Shown here: piece after piece, positions 47,350 through 56,331 of the stretch
How positions within the stretch are numbered: the stretch's first letter is position 1
Layout of the letters: each line of letters starts with the position of its first letter
Assembly (NCBI RefSeq): GCF_019973735.1
Contig: NZ_AP024463.1
Coordinates: 1 to 64,000, forward strand
Direction of reading: 5' to 3'
Length of the DNA: 64,000 nt
From: Arachnia rubra
GTDB lineage: Bacteria; Actinomycetota; Actinomycetes; Propionibacteriales; Propionibacteriaceae
The notes under the pieces: model-generated
Database searches by the model: none
Seen by the model: only the letters and a program-made list of their open reading frames with translations
What the model was told of the DNA's origin: nothing
Program-made: the position numbers and the translations under genes

Positions 47350-48380
47350 GGCTCCACCGGTGCCCCGAAGACGTCGGGATGGATGGTCGCGGCCAGGTAG
47401 GCCAGGGCGTCGCCGTAGTACGGTCCGGCGTTGAACAGGAAGTATTGCTGCGGCAGGTAGTGGATCCGGCCCTCGCGCACCGCGTCGATCGTCTGCCAGG
47501 CCGGGTTCGTCTCCAGCTGCGCCTGGAGGGTCTCGCGGGCCTGCTCGTTGCTGCCCATCATCGACGTCACGAGGACGTGGTCGGGCTGCTTGCTGACGAT
47601 GTATTCGATGTCGAGGGGCGTGGTCTCCGAGCCGGGATTGTCGGGGGTGGAGCCGGAGGCGATGTTCGTCAGCCCCAGCTGCAGCGACATCTGCCCGGCG
47701 ATGCTGTTGTCGCGTTTGACGGCCAGGCTCTGGGCGGTGACGAACAGGATCACCACGGACGCCTTTCGTCCCGGCACCTGGGAGAGCACCTGCTGGCACT
47801 GCGCGTCGATGGCGGCGATGCGCTGCCGGGCGGTCTCGGGGGATCCGGCCAGGGTCCCGAAGGCCTGGTAGGTCTGCCTCAGGTCGTCCAGGGACCGGAT
47901 CTTCACCAGGATGGAGTTGATGCCCAGCTTCTGATAGGCCTCGACGGCTGCGTCGTGCGGCCCCTCGACGCCGACCACCAGGTCCGGTTGCAGGCCAGCG
48001 ACGGCCTCCGAGTCGGTGGCGTAGGGCATACCGACCGACGGTAGCGCCATGATCGTGCCGGCGTAGTCCGCGCCCAGCCGGATGTTGTCGGTCAGCTCGG
48101 GACGCCCGACGGCGCTGCCTCCGGCGTCGTACCAGACGTTCAGCGGGGTGCCCGACAGGAAGACCACCCGTTCGGGCCGCCTTTCGAGGCTCACTTGCCG
48201 GCCGGTGGTGTCGGTGACGGTCAGCGGGAAGGACTCCGACGAGAGCGAGATGGCGGGGCTGGCGCTGGCCGACGGAGCCACCGAGGGCGCTGGGGACTCG
48301 GCGTCGGGGGCTGGCGTCCCACACCCGGAGACCACGACGAGCAGGCCTGCGATCAGGAACCCCAGGAAGCGTCGCAGCAT
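47346..48380 (-). CDS. FecB/BtuF-type substrate-binding lipoprotein
   Basis: 344 residues. Lipoprotein signal MLRRFLGFLIAGLLVVVSGC, then a Ser/Ala/Pro linker and a periplasmic-binding domain of the FecB/BtuF type: TVTDTTGRQVSLERRPERVVFL, QPDLVVGVEGP, and a long connecting helix. The strong RBS GGAGGAGGACG sets ATG 48380 rather than an upstream in-frame ATG. It captures the imported ligand at the outer membrane face. First gene of the seven-gene operon, immediately behind a DtxR/IdeR-like box. Confidence 0.9.
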   Translation of the reverse strand: MLRRFLGFLIAGLLVVVSGCGTPAPDAESPAPSVAPSASASPAISLSSESFPLTVTDTTGRQVSLERRPERVVFLSGTPLNVWYDAGGSAVGRPELTDNIRLGADYAGTIMALPSVGMPYATDSEAVAGLQPDLVVGVEGPHDAAVEAYQKLGINSILVKIRSLDDLRQTYQAFGTLAGSPETARQRIAAIDAQCQQVLSQVPGRKASVVILFVTAQSLAVKRDNSIAGQMSLQLGLTNIASGSTPDNPGSETTPLDIEYIVSKQPDHVLVTSMMGSNEQARETLQAQLETNPAWQTIDAVREGRIHYLPQQYFLFNAGPYYGDALAYLAATIHPDVFGAPVEP

Positions 48381-48415
48381 CGTCCTCCTCCTCGGCGCGG
48401 TCCGGTCCAAATAGG

Positions 48416-48434
48416 AAACGTCAGCCTAGTCTAA
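48416..48434 (-). promoter_or_regulatory. DtxR/IdeR-like iron box before the CobN operon
   Basis: On the minus strand TTAGACTAGGCTGACGTTT matches 13 of 19 positions of the DtxR/IdeR consensus TTAGGTTAGGCTAACCTAA, including the central TAGGCT. It lies 36-54 bases before the start codon, where a metal-dependent repressor would block the promoter. The consensus is from memory; the match is partial. Confidence 0.5.
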
Positions 48435-48448
48435 TTGGGGCCGCGGGC

Positions 48449-50179
48449 CTAGGGGTCGACGGGAGTGGGGGTCTCGGCCTGGGGGCGGCACCAGGCGATC
48501 ACGTCCCGGCTGCGTAGGAAGACGATCAGCAGGATCGAAAGTATCAGCAGGGCGAGCAGCGGCATGATCATCAGGAACGTGTCGGTGAACTCTGTATCCA
48601 TGGAGAAATCCCATTCTGCAATCAGGTATGAATACATGAAGACGATGAACCCGATCTCCAGCGCCGCGAGCACTGACTGCGCGGCTCCTGCTACCAGCAG
48701 GACGGTGCGATTCTTCTTCTTGAGAAACCGGATGCTGTAGACCAGCATGGCCACTGCGATTCCGCACGTGAGGATCTTCTCCGTATAGCTCAGGCCGTGG
48801 AGCCAGGCAATGAGGGTTGAATAGTCTTTGCCGGGTATCCTGTTCCCCGAGGAGTCGAATGTGTAGTCCAACGTGAGGCTATCGAACCTTTCGATGAACC
48901 AGGCGATCGAGATATTCGGGACGAGAATCCGGATAATGGCCAGGATGCCGATGGTGATTCCCAGGGTGGCTGCGGTGGTCACCTTGGCGGGAGCTGGGTC
49001 GGGGCGTGACGGCTGGTCGTTGATGGCTCTCTGGGGGGTGGTGTCCTCTGATGTCTGAGAGGTGGTGTGCTCTAGGGCCGTGTGCTGGGGTGCCGTCTTC
49101 TTCCTGAGTAGGAGGAGGATCAAGACCGGCAGTGCCAGGCCAACGAATTGCATGAAGGGGAAGGGGAAAGCGTACAAGAGGGAAGCGTACGAGGGAGAAT
49201 AGATGATAAGAAGGAGAACAGATTCCAGTATTACTACTGGAGCCTGAATGAAACTGGCAACCAGTAGGGCGGTGCGCTTTCCGCTCTTACGAAGCCGGAG
49301 GCCCCCACGCAGCATGATCACTGCGATTCCGAGAGTGCAAATCGTATCGATACCGAGCACCAGAAGATGAGGTCTACCATATTCCCTGAAGCCGGCATCA
49401 ACAAAGGAGCTTATGGCCATGCTAAGCATGACTGTACCCCGGATAATGCCCAGGAAGCCGGTGGTGATTCCCAGGGCGGCTGCGGCGGTCACCCGGGTGG
49501 GGGCCAGCTCAGGGCGTGGTGGCTGGTCGCCGACAGCCCCCTGAGGGGTGGCGTCAGCTGCGGTCGTGTGCTGCGGTGCCCGGTTCTTCCTGAGCAGGAA
49601 GATGACGATGAGGGTCGGCAATACTAGACCAATGGATTGCATCAAGGGGAAGGGTAAAGCGTACAAGGAAGCGGGCCCCATAGCCAAGGGCATTAAGAAG
49701 GCAGACTCCAATGACACCATTGCAATTTGAATAAACCCAGCAACCAGTAGAGAGTCGCGCCTTCCGCCTTTGCGAAGCTGGAGGCCGCCACGCAGCATGG
49801 TCACTGCGATCCAGAGAGGGCAGCCTACCTCGATGCAAGCCAGTAAATAAATGTGAATAAATGACTGCCAGTTATCAGCAGACCTGAAGAAGGGAACGAT
49901 GAAAATAAGCGTGGCGGCGACCCGGAGAATGCCCAGGATGCCGTTGACGGTAGCGAGGGTGGCCGCGGCAGTAACCTTGGTGGGGACTTGCGGGGGTGGC
50001 GCTGTGGGCAGGGGGTGTTCTTGGTGGGCTGCTGCGTGGTGGGACGCCCCAGGTTGCCCGGCGTCGGTGGATGCCTGGTCGTCGCTGGCGCGCTTGGGCT
50101 CGTCCTGGGAAGGTGTCAGTGGCTCTGGGGTGTAGTATGTTTCTTCATGAGGTGTGGGGCTGGATTGCTGGTCGCTCAT
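48449..50179 (-). CDS. Membrane protein with three tandem internal repeats
   Basis: 576 residues from ATG 50179 (MSDQQSSPTPHEETYY). After a Pro-rich, hydrophilic N terminus come three copies of a unit of about 160 residues. Each opens with a KVTAAATLG-like or RVTAAAALG-like segment and has four hydrophobic helices with a central LGIAV-MLRGGL-RLRK and a closing run such as LPVLILLLLRKK. Linkers between units are Pro/Thr-rich with QHTT and DQPPRP. Each unit resembles one small four-helix membrane protein, so the gene arose by internal triplication. The family is unknown to me. A partial second copy of the gene lies further right. Confidence 0.8.
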   Translation of the reverse strand: MSDQQSSPTPHEETYYTPEPLTPSQDEPKRASDDQASTDAGQPGASHHAAAHQEHPLPTAPPPQVPTKVTAAATLATVNGILGILRVAATLIFIVPFFRSADNWQSFIHIYLLACIEVGCPLWIAVTMLRGGLQLRKGGRRDSLLVAGFIQIAMVSLESAFLMPLAMGPASLYALPFPLMQSIGLVLPTLIVIFLLRKNRAPQHTTAADATPQGAVGDQPPRPELAPTRVTAAAALGITTGFLGIIRGTVMLSMAISSFVDAGFREYGRPHLLVLGIDTICTLGIAVIMLRGGLRLRKSGKRTALLVASFIQAPVVILESVLLLIIYSPSYASLLYAFPFPFMQFVGLALPVLILLLLRKKTAPQHTALEHTTSQTSEDTTPQRAINDQPSRPDPAPAKVTTAATLGITIGILAIIRILVPNISIAWFIERFDSLTLDYTFDSSGNRIPGKDYSTLIAWLHGLSYTEKILTCGIAVAMLVYSIRFLKKKNRTVLLVAGAAQSVLAALEIGFIVFMYSYLIAEWDFSMDTEFTDTFLMIMPLLALLILSILLIVFLRSRDVIAWCRPQAETPTPVDP

Positions 50180-50436
50180 ATGGGTGTCTCTTCTCTGAGT
50201 TGGTGAAAACAGCACCCTAACCCGGCTCCTGGCAGTTGGGGAACACGTATCTGAGCGTGTTGGGGTTCAAAGTGACCAGATGATGGGAGCGCTTACAGCA
50301 TCCATCTAAAAATCCTGGTGCATCACGTCACCCGTGCGCCCCTGACCTTCCCGCGTTCCGCCACTCAGACGGATTTGGCCTCGCAGCTGCAGGTCAGAGC
50401 GGGATCGCGTGACTGAGCGTCGCATGCTGGAGTCGG

Positions 50437-50515
50437 GCCTCCGGCGGCCGGAGACCACGGCGGGCAGGAATCCCAGGAAACCTTGCAGCATCTTCTCGGT
50501 GCGATCCGCTCCAGG
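50437..50515 (-). pseudogene. Remnant of the binding-lipoprotein gene start
   Basis: MLQGFLGFLPAVVSG on the minus strand (ATG 50491) parallels MLRRFLGFLIAGLLVVVSG of the binding lipoprotein at 48380, and the DNA around it (GGAGACCACGGCGGGCAGGA, CCCAGGAA, GCAGCATC) matches too. The frame then loses similarity. It marks a duplication that included the operon's first codons and the adjacent membrane-protein gene. Confidence 0.65.
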
Positions 50516-50518
50516 GTC

Positions 50519-50990
50519 TCAGTGCTGGGTGCGGCACCAGGTGGTCACGTCCCGGCTGCGGAGGAAGACGATGATCACAATCGGCAGTATCGCCATGACG
50601 AGCAGCACCATGATCATCACAAACATCTCGATGAATGGCACATCCATATAGGAACCTAGTTCTATAGTCAAGTAGGAATGTACGATAAGAAAGAAGACAA
50701 TCTCCAGCGCCATGATCAGTGACTGTGCGGCTCCCGCTATCACCAGGGCGGTGCGCTTCTTGCTTTTGATGAGCCGGGTGCTGTAGATCAGCATGATCAC
50801 TGCGATTCCGCACGTGAGAATCTTATCCCCGTAGTTCACGCCGTGGAGCCAAGCGATAAGAGCTGAAAACTCTTTGCCGGATATAAGATCTCCGGCGGAG
50901 TTAAACTTGTAGTGCGGGAAGGGGGTTCCATCGAGCACGCTGAGGAACCGGATGAATAAGATATTTGGGACGATGGCCCGGAATATACCC
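50519..50990 (-). pseudogene. 3' fragment of the duplicated repeat membrane protein
   Basis: The minus-strand frame ending at 50519 (LRSRDVTTWCRTQH) matches the third unit of the 576-residue protein: ALIAWLHGVNYGDKILTCGI, RTALVIAGAAQS and IVIIVFLRSRD. The match begins at FRAIVPNILFIRF, exactly where the inverted repeat of the IS starts at about 50991. The frame continues into the IS, but those residues are not part of the gene. The missing front half lies at 58476-58925. Confidence 0.8.
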
Positions 50991-52288
50991 CAGGGCCTCG
51001 GCAAAGTCGTGGTGTCTGGGGTGTGGCTAGGTGTGATGGGGGCGTGGAGCCTGTGGATTCTGGGATGATGAGGGTTCCTACACACCTTGTCATCACCGAG
51101 AAATCACGAGGCCCCACGCGTGTGCTCATCATCCCTCACCATGCCTGTCTGCGGCCAGTCGCTGCTGGGCGTGTTCGCCACCATCGCTGACCCTCGGGGA
51201 CGTCGTGGTCGCCGCCACGACCTGGCCGGGGTTCTTGCCATCGCTACAGCGGCGGTGTGTGCCGGTGCGAGCAGCCTGGTCGCGATCGCCGAGTGGGCCG
51301 CTGATGTTGGCCGCGATCTCCTGGCCACGTCGGGGCTGCTGCGCCCGGGGCGTCGAGTACCGTCGGAATCCACGATCCGCCGAATCCTCCAAGCCCTCGA
51401 CGCCGACGAACTGTCCGCGATGGTCGGGGCGTGGCTGCTGGCCCGTGACGCCACCCGATGGAAGGGTCGCATGGTGGTGGCGGTCGACGGTAAAACCTTG
51501 CGTGGAGCGAAAACTCGTGACATGGCCGCGCCGCATCTGCTGGCCGCTGTCACCCGCGGCGGGATCGTGGCCGCACAACACCAGCTCCCCGCGAAGACCG
51601 GCGAGATCGCCGCCCTGCCGGTTCTGCTGGAATCCCTGCCACGCAGCAAGATCGTTGTCACCGCTGATGCGTTGCACACCCAGCGCTCCACTGCCTGCAC
51701 CCTTACCGGGCAGGGTCATGACTACGTGCTGACGGTGAAAGGCAACCAGCCCCGCCTACGGACCGCGCTCAAGGCCTTGCCCTGGAAGAACATCCCCGCC
51801 CACCACAGCACGACCACCGGTCATGGCCGGCGCGTGAGGCGCACGATCAAGGTCTGTCAGGTCCCTGACTGGATCGACTGGCCGGGTGCCCGTCAGGTCG
51901 CACAGTTGCGCCGTACTCGCACCATCGACGGCCGCAAGACCGTGTGGGGGTGGTTTACCTGATCACCTCCCTCGATGCCCGCCAGACCAGCCCCGCTGAC
52001 CTCGCTGACCTCATCCAGAGTCATTGGGGTATCGAGAACCGGCTGCACTGGGTCAGGGATGTGACCTTCGACGAGGACCGTCACCAGCTCCACACCGGGC
52101 ACGGCCCCGCCGTGATGGCCACGCTACGCAACACCGCGATCAGCCTCCATCGCCTGGCCGGAGCTGTCAGCATCGCCGCAGCCCTCAGACACCACTCTAG
52201 AGACCCTCTGCGACCACTCCAACTCATCACCCAACCCCGACAAATCCCCTAGCCAACACGAAGAATGAAAGACTTTGCCGAGGCCCTG
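50991..52288 (+). mobile_element. ISAs1-family insertion sequence
   Basis: About 1.3 kb bounded by perfect 18-bp inverted repeats, CAGGGCCTCGGCAAAGTC at 50991-51008 and its complement at 52271-52288. It contains one transposase gene. The flanks (ATATACCC left, GGGGCTCT right) show no target-site duplication, so the element has probably recombined or caused a deletion since insertion. Its left end cuts a membrane-protein gene and its right end cuts a dehydrogenase gene. Confidence 0.9.
51087..52252 (+). pseudogene. ISAs1-family transposase, frameshifted
   Basis: DDE transposase with VVAVDGKTLRGAK (first Asp), VVTADALHTQ (second Asp) and LIQSHWGIENRLHWVRDVTF followed by EDRHQL (catalytic Glu region), typical of ISAs1. 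The frame opened at 51087 (or ATG 51141) stops at 51962 after TVWGWFT. It resumes one frame over from about 51944 as VVYLITSL. The break lies in a run of five G at about 51947-51951. Joined, the protein is about 385 residues, a normal length. A programmed shift is possible, but the family normally has a single frame, so it is probably inactive. Confidence 0.85.
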
Positions 52289-53198
52289 GGGGCTCTGTGG
52301 TTCCGACTTGGAGCTTTATCACGGAACATCAAAGTACTTGAGAGCCGGACAGACTACTTACCCACACCACTTTGGCCACGAGTGGGTCGGCACTATTGAG
52401 AAGCCCCCGCAGGACCCCAGCGCAGGGCATCTCACGCCCGGCGCAATCGTCACGGGGAGCACCATGCTGTCATGCCAGACCTGCGTTGCCTGCCAATCTG
52501 GTCACAAGAACCTTTGCCTCCGCGTCAGAGAGGTCGGCCTGTACGACCACCCAGGCGCTGCGGCAGGGCTACTCAATATGCCGGCATCTGCGCTAATGCT
52601 TCTCGACGACGCTGCCACTTCCGAACCACATCCAGCCCAAGTTCTCATCGAACCACTAGTCACTGTTCTTGAAGGAGTCGCGAAATGGTGTCCCTCACCC
52701 GGCAACCGCATCCTGATTGTCGGCGGAGGAACTATGGGTAGCCTAGCCGCGTTGGTGCTCTCGTACTATCCAGTTGAGGTTACGGTCTTTGAACCGGTGT
52801 CCTCTTCTCATTTAATTGACCTCGGTATAAATACCGTCACCGATCCAGAGGATATCAGCAGCGAATTCTATGATGTGGTTTGGGAGTGTTCAGGGGCTCG
52901 TAGCGCAACGGAAGACATGCTATCGCATCTCAAGGTCGGTGGAATTATACTACTTATAGGAGTTCCGTCTGCAGACACGCGACTTGACATCTCCGAGCTT
53001 GCGCTTAACGGACAAGCCATCTTCGGCGTCCGACACGGAGTAGATCACTATCCTGCAGCTGCTGAGTTCCTCCATCAACATTCACAGCAGGTCAATCACC
53101 TCGTGGATCGTATCTACCCAATTTCCGAGGTCAGAGCGGCATTTGAACGGCTCGAAGAACCTCGTGAACACCCGAAGGTTGTGTTGAAGATTGCCTGA
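52289..53198 (+). pseudogene. Zinc-type MDR alcohol dehydrogenase, 5' end removed by the IS
   Basis: About 300 residues remain. The frame starts inside the IS end; gene-like residues begin at LCGSDLELYHG. Catalytic zinc ligands C (CGSD) and H-E (FGHEW) are present, as are the structural-zinc cysteines CQTCVACQSGHKNLC and the cofactor site IVGGGTMGS. About 30-35 N-terminal residues are missing compared with family members. It is the first gene of the AT-richer operon and overlaps the SDR gene by 8 bases. A frame from within the IS could still allow some expression, but the natural start is gone. Confidence 0.8.
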
Positions 53199-54006
53199 GA
53201 CAAGTACAGCCCTCGTCACAGGGGCGAGCAGCGGAATCGGAAGCGCCATTGCGCGGCGACTTACCAACGACGGCATCCGAGTGCTGATCGGCTTCCACTC
53301 TGGGAGGTTGCGCGCGGAAAGGCTCTGCAGTTCCCTGAATTCAATGGGAAAAGAGAAAGCAATTCCCGTGCATATCGACTTGAGTGATCCGCACAGTATT
53401 CCTGATCGATTCGACGAGCTCGCCAAGGATTTTGGACCAATTTACTATCTCGTTAACAATGCGGGAATAAATGATCGATCTTCAGGACTGACTCTCGACC
53501 CTATTCGCCTCGAAGAGATAATCGCAATCAACCTTTCATCGCCGTTATTGCTATCATCGGCAGCTGCATCTTATTTTGCTACGAATGATCTCCACGGCTC
53601 TATCGTCAATATCACCTCGGTGCATGATCAGATACCAATAACGGGAGGAGCGCAGTACTGCGCCTCCAAAGGAGGACTAGCCGTAGCTTCTCGCGCACTG
53701 GCCCTTGAGTTTGCTCAGTACGGCATCCGCTTAAACCTAGTAGCACCAGGTGAAACGGCGACCCCTATGAACGGAGTTCTTCATGGCTCTGACTCAGAGA
53801 TTATCAGACGTCCGGCAATCCCGATGGGACGAGCTGCTCAACCAGCTGAGATTGCCAGCGCAGTCGCGTGGCTCCTCGGCTCGGAGGCGTCATACATGAC
53901 GGGAGCAACGCTCTACATTGATGGGGGTCTCATGCTCACTGCTGCCGAAGAAAATGCTAAAGCAGCATACAATACCAGCCACATCCGTGAAAGGACACAC
54001 TCATGA
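53191..54006 (+). CDS. Short-chain dehydrogenase/reductase
   Basis: 271 residues. Cofactor motif TGASSGIG, NNAG, and the catalytic Ser-Tyr-Lys set in ITSVHDQIPITGGAQYCASKGG. C-terminal LVAPGETATPMN and MTGATLYIDGG are as in classical SDRs. TTG 53191 is the likely start, overlapping the upstream stop. It reduces or oxidises a hydroxyl group with NAD(P)H; position in the operon suggests a sugar or cyclitol substrate. It overlaps the next gene by 4 bases. DNA is clearly less GC-rich than in the flanking genes (26 of 60 bases at 53401-53460). Confidence 0.9.
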   Translation: MPETSTALVTGASSGIGSAIARRLTNDGIRVLIGFHSGRLRAERLCSSLNSMGKEKAIPVHIDLSDPHSIPDRFDELAKDFGPIYYLVNNAGINDRSSGLTLDPIRLEEIIAINLSSPLLLSSAAASYFATNDLHGSIVNITSVHDQIPITGGAQYCASKGGLAVASRALALEFAQYGIRLNLVAPGETATPMNGVLHGSDSEIIRRPAIPMGRAAQPAEIASAVAWLLGSEASYMTGATLYIDGGLMLTAAEENAKAAYNTSHIRERTHS

Positions 54007-54905
54007 AAGCAGCAATAATCAATCGTACGGGACCTGCATCAGAACTCCGGGTCAGCGATGTCCCGATACCAGAGCCAGAGTCTGGGGAGATCCGGGTGAA
54101 GGTTGCGGCGGCGGCCGTCAACCCAGTCGATATCAAGACTCGTTCTGGGTTCCTGAAAATTGACCTCAATTTTCCTGCCATTCTTGGTTGGGACGTGGCT
54201 GGGGCTGTTGATGCCATCGGCGCTGATGTCTCACGATTCCACGTAGGAGACCAAGTTATGGGCATGGTTGCACAACCAGTACGCGGCCAAGGAACGTACG
54301 CAGAATATGTGTGCGCACCCGAGGAGCTATTTGCCTCCGTGCCTACAGGCCTTGGTATCCAAGAGGCTGCAGCCGTGCCTCTGACTGTGCTCACGGCTGC
54401 TCAGATGCTGAGCAAGCTCAATTTACCTGATGACAACACGCCTGTTCTTGTTACTGGAGCGGCTGGAGCAGTCGGGCGAGTTGCCGTGCAGTGGCTTCTG
54501 CAAGCCGGGCATCGGGTGGCAGGCCTGGCTCGGCTCAGTGATACCGATGACCTTGTTGCTCTTGGCGTCGAAACTGTCTATGATTCAACGACAGAAATCC
54601 CCGTAGCAGCATTCGATGCAGTCATTGACACCGCTGGAATCCCGGAAGCCATCTCTAACGTGAGGGATGATGGCAAGTTTGTATCGATCACAGATAACAC
54701 TCAGCCTCAACCTGAACGTGGAATAATTCCGATGAAAAGCTATGTGCAAGAAAATGGACAACAGCTCGCTGAGATCGCGGATCAAGTGGCACAGGGTAAA
54801 CTTTCTGTGCCAGCGGGTCCCGTCTACCCACTCACCCAAGTTGCCAATGCCCACGCTGATTTTGAGTACGGAGGCATCCGCGGAAAGGTGCTACTGATCC
54901 CATGA
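54003..54905 (+). CDS. Quinone-oxidoreductase-like MDR protein
   Basis: 300 residues of the zinc-free MDR branch: MKAAIINRTGPASELRV, GWDVAGAVDAIGADVSRFHV and VGDQVMGM. The nucleotide site VLVTGAAGAVGRVAVQWLLQ is followed by a C-terminal FEYGGIRGKVLLIP. The zinc ligands of alcohol dehydrogenases are absent. Relatives reduce quinones or enones with NADPH. Overlaps of 4 bases on both sides make it part of the coupled operon. Its substrate is unknown. Confidence 0.9.
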   Translation: MKAAIINRTGPASELRVSDVPIPEPESGEIRVKVAAAAVNPVDIKTRSGFLKIDLNFPAILGWDVAGAVDAIGADVSRFHVGDQVMGMVAQPVRGQGTYAEYVCAPEELFASVPTGLGIQEAAAVPLTVLTAAQMLSKLNLPDDNTPVLVTGAAGAVGRVAVQWLLQAGHRVAGLARLSDTDDLVALGVETVYDSTTEIPVAAFDAVIDTAGIPEAISNVRDDGKFVSITDNTQPQPERGIIPMKSYVQENGQQLAEIADQVAQGKLSVPAGPVYPLTQVANAHADFEYGGIRGKVLLIP

Positions 54906-55678
54906 CCCAACCACAACAGATTACGTTAGCCGTTCCTGACGTTGAGACAGCCGCTGCATGGCTGTCGTCTATCATCGGTAAGCCCACAGGCAGTGACTTA
55001 CTCTTCACCTTCGATCCAGGCGTGGAGCTTAAGCTCAAAGCATGCAGTCCTGAGCCTCGAAAACCGCCATCGATCACCGACCTGGGAACGCTTCACATAT
55101 GTTTTCGTGTCGATGGGATCCACGAAGTGGTAGACCGGATAAATGAGCTCCCTAGAACCAAAGCACTTGGTGACATCATTGAGATACCAAATGGGCCAAT
55201 CCAAGGGAACAAATGGATCTATTTCCAGTCGCCTTGGGGGAGTCTCTTTGAACTTCAGGAGTGGCCTGATCCTCCTGCTTACACTAGTGGGAGCAACAAA
55301 CGCCTATATCATGAGCATCCACGACAGAAGCCAGGAGCGCTTCCTGGCATCCGTGGCCTCGATCATGTGGGTTACAGTGTCGCAGATCTTGACTCAACCA
55401 TCGCGAATCTGACAAAAAAGGCCGGTGCCCAGTATGTACTTGGTACCGAGCTGACAGTTGATGAAATATTCACTCGTCGTCAGTTTGGTATCGATGTGGC
55501 CTGCACATCAACCATGGCCATGGTTGTTGCGAATGGCCTCAATATTGAATTATTCAAGCATGGGGTTTTTAAGCAGGAATTACCCCGCAGCATCGATGAA
55601 TTAGGTGGACACTCGCTGGCGCTCTCCGGTATTCAGTGGGCATCTGATATCTCAGACATAAAGGAGTCCCATCACTGA
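54902..55678 (+). CDS. Two-domain vicinal-oxygen-chelate (VOC) protein
   Basis: 258 residues with two glyoxalase-like domains. Domain 1 (about 5-125): ITLAVPDVETAAAWL to WGSLFELQEWP. Domain 2 (about 150-245): IRGLDHVGYSVADLDSTIAN to NGLNIELFKHG. Metal ligands are plausible in both (His in GLDHVGYS, Glu in NIELF, Glu in FELQEW). VOC enzymes include glyoxalases, epimerases and dioxygenases; in C7-cyclitol clusters a VOC enzyme epimerises 2-epi-5-epi-valiolone. That role is suggested only by the neighbours. It overlaps the genes on both sides. Confidence 0.8.
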   Translation: MTQPQQITLAVPDVETAAAWLSSIIGKPTGSDLLFTFDPGVELKLKACSPEPRKPPSITDLGTLHICFRVDGIHEVVDRINELPRTKALGDIIEIPNGPIQGNKWIYFQSPWGSLFELQEWPDPPAYTSGSNKRLYHEHPRQKPGALPGIRGLDHVGYSVADLDSTIANLTKKAGAQYVLGTELTVDEIFTRRQFGIDVACTSTMAMVVANGLNIELFKHGVFKQELPRSIDELGGHSLALSGIQWASDISDIKESHH

Positions 55679-56331
55679 TGGTAACTCTAGAGTGCTCTGC
55701 GCTGCTATTCGACTTGGACGATACGTTGGTCCTCTCGACGCCATCAATTGAGGCATCGTGGCATGAGTTTACAGACCGGTATGGTATCGATTTTGACAAG
55801 GTCCGTAAGCTATTGCCTGGGCGACGTGGACGTGACATTTTATCCACTATCATGCCTGAGCTGACTGCGGAGCAAGTGGCCGATGAGCTCAAAACTATCC
55901 GCTGCAATGAGATCGCTGCGGCAACGACCATAATGCCAGTACCCGGAGCAGCGACCTTGATTCATTCACTTCCAAGGCATCGCTGGGCCGTCGTGACTGC
56001 AGCGCCAAGGAAAGTAATGGAATCCCGCCTCTATGGAGCGGGCCTGCCTATTCCTGCGGTCGCGGTCTGTGCGGAGAACGTCCGAGAGGGGAAGCCATCG
56101 CCAGAAGGATTCCTCGTAGCTGCGCAAGAATTGGCGGCCGACCCGGCCCACTGTTTGGCATTCGAAGATTCGGCGGTCGGCTTCAGAGCACTCAAGGAGG
56201 CGAAAATTATGACAGTCGCAATCGGGAAAAGTCCACATGTGCATGGCTGCGATATCATTGCCTCCATCCCTGATTATGAGGGGATTATGATCAAGGAAAT
56301 GGACAGTTGCATACGGATCGTAGTTCCATGA
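55678..56331 (+). CDS. HAD-superfamily sugar phosphatase
   Basis: 217 residues. Motif I FDLDDTL with nucleophile D12 and acid D14, motif II VVTAAP, motif III GKPSPEGF, motif IV FEDSAVG. The cap is the small helical type between motifs I and II (residues about 20-90). Enzymes of this subgroup remove phosphate from sugar and polyol phosphates. It shares one base with the VOC gene stop (TGATG) and overlaps the kinase gene by 4 bases, so it is a step in the same pathway. It would dephosphorylate a late intermediate. Confidence 0.9.
   Translation: MVTLECSALLFDLDDTLVLSTPSIEASWHEFTDRYGIDFDKVRKLLPGRRGRDILSTIMPELTAEQVADELKTIRCNEIAAATTIMPVPGAATLIHSLPRHRWAVVTAAPRKVMESRLYGAGLPIPAVAVCAENVREGKPSPEGFLVAAQELAADPAHCLAFEDSAVGFRALKEAKIMTVAIGKSPHVHGCDIIASIPDYEGIMIKEMDSCIRIVVP

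Noticed and set aside
51940..51965. Programmed frameshift in the transposase
   Set aside because: The G-run could allow slippage, but transposases of this family are normally read in one frame and I see no stimulatory structure; a mutation is simpler.
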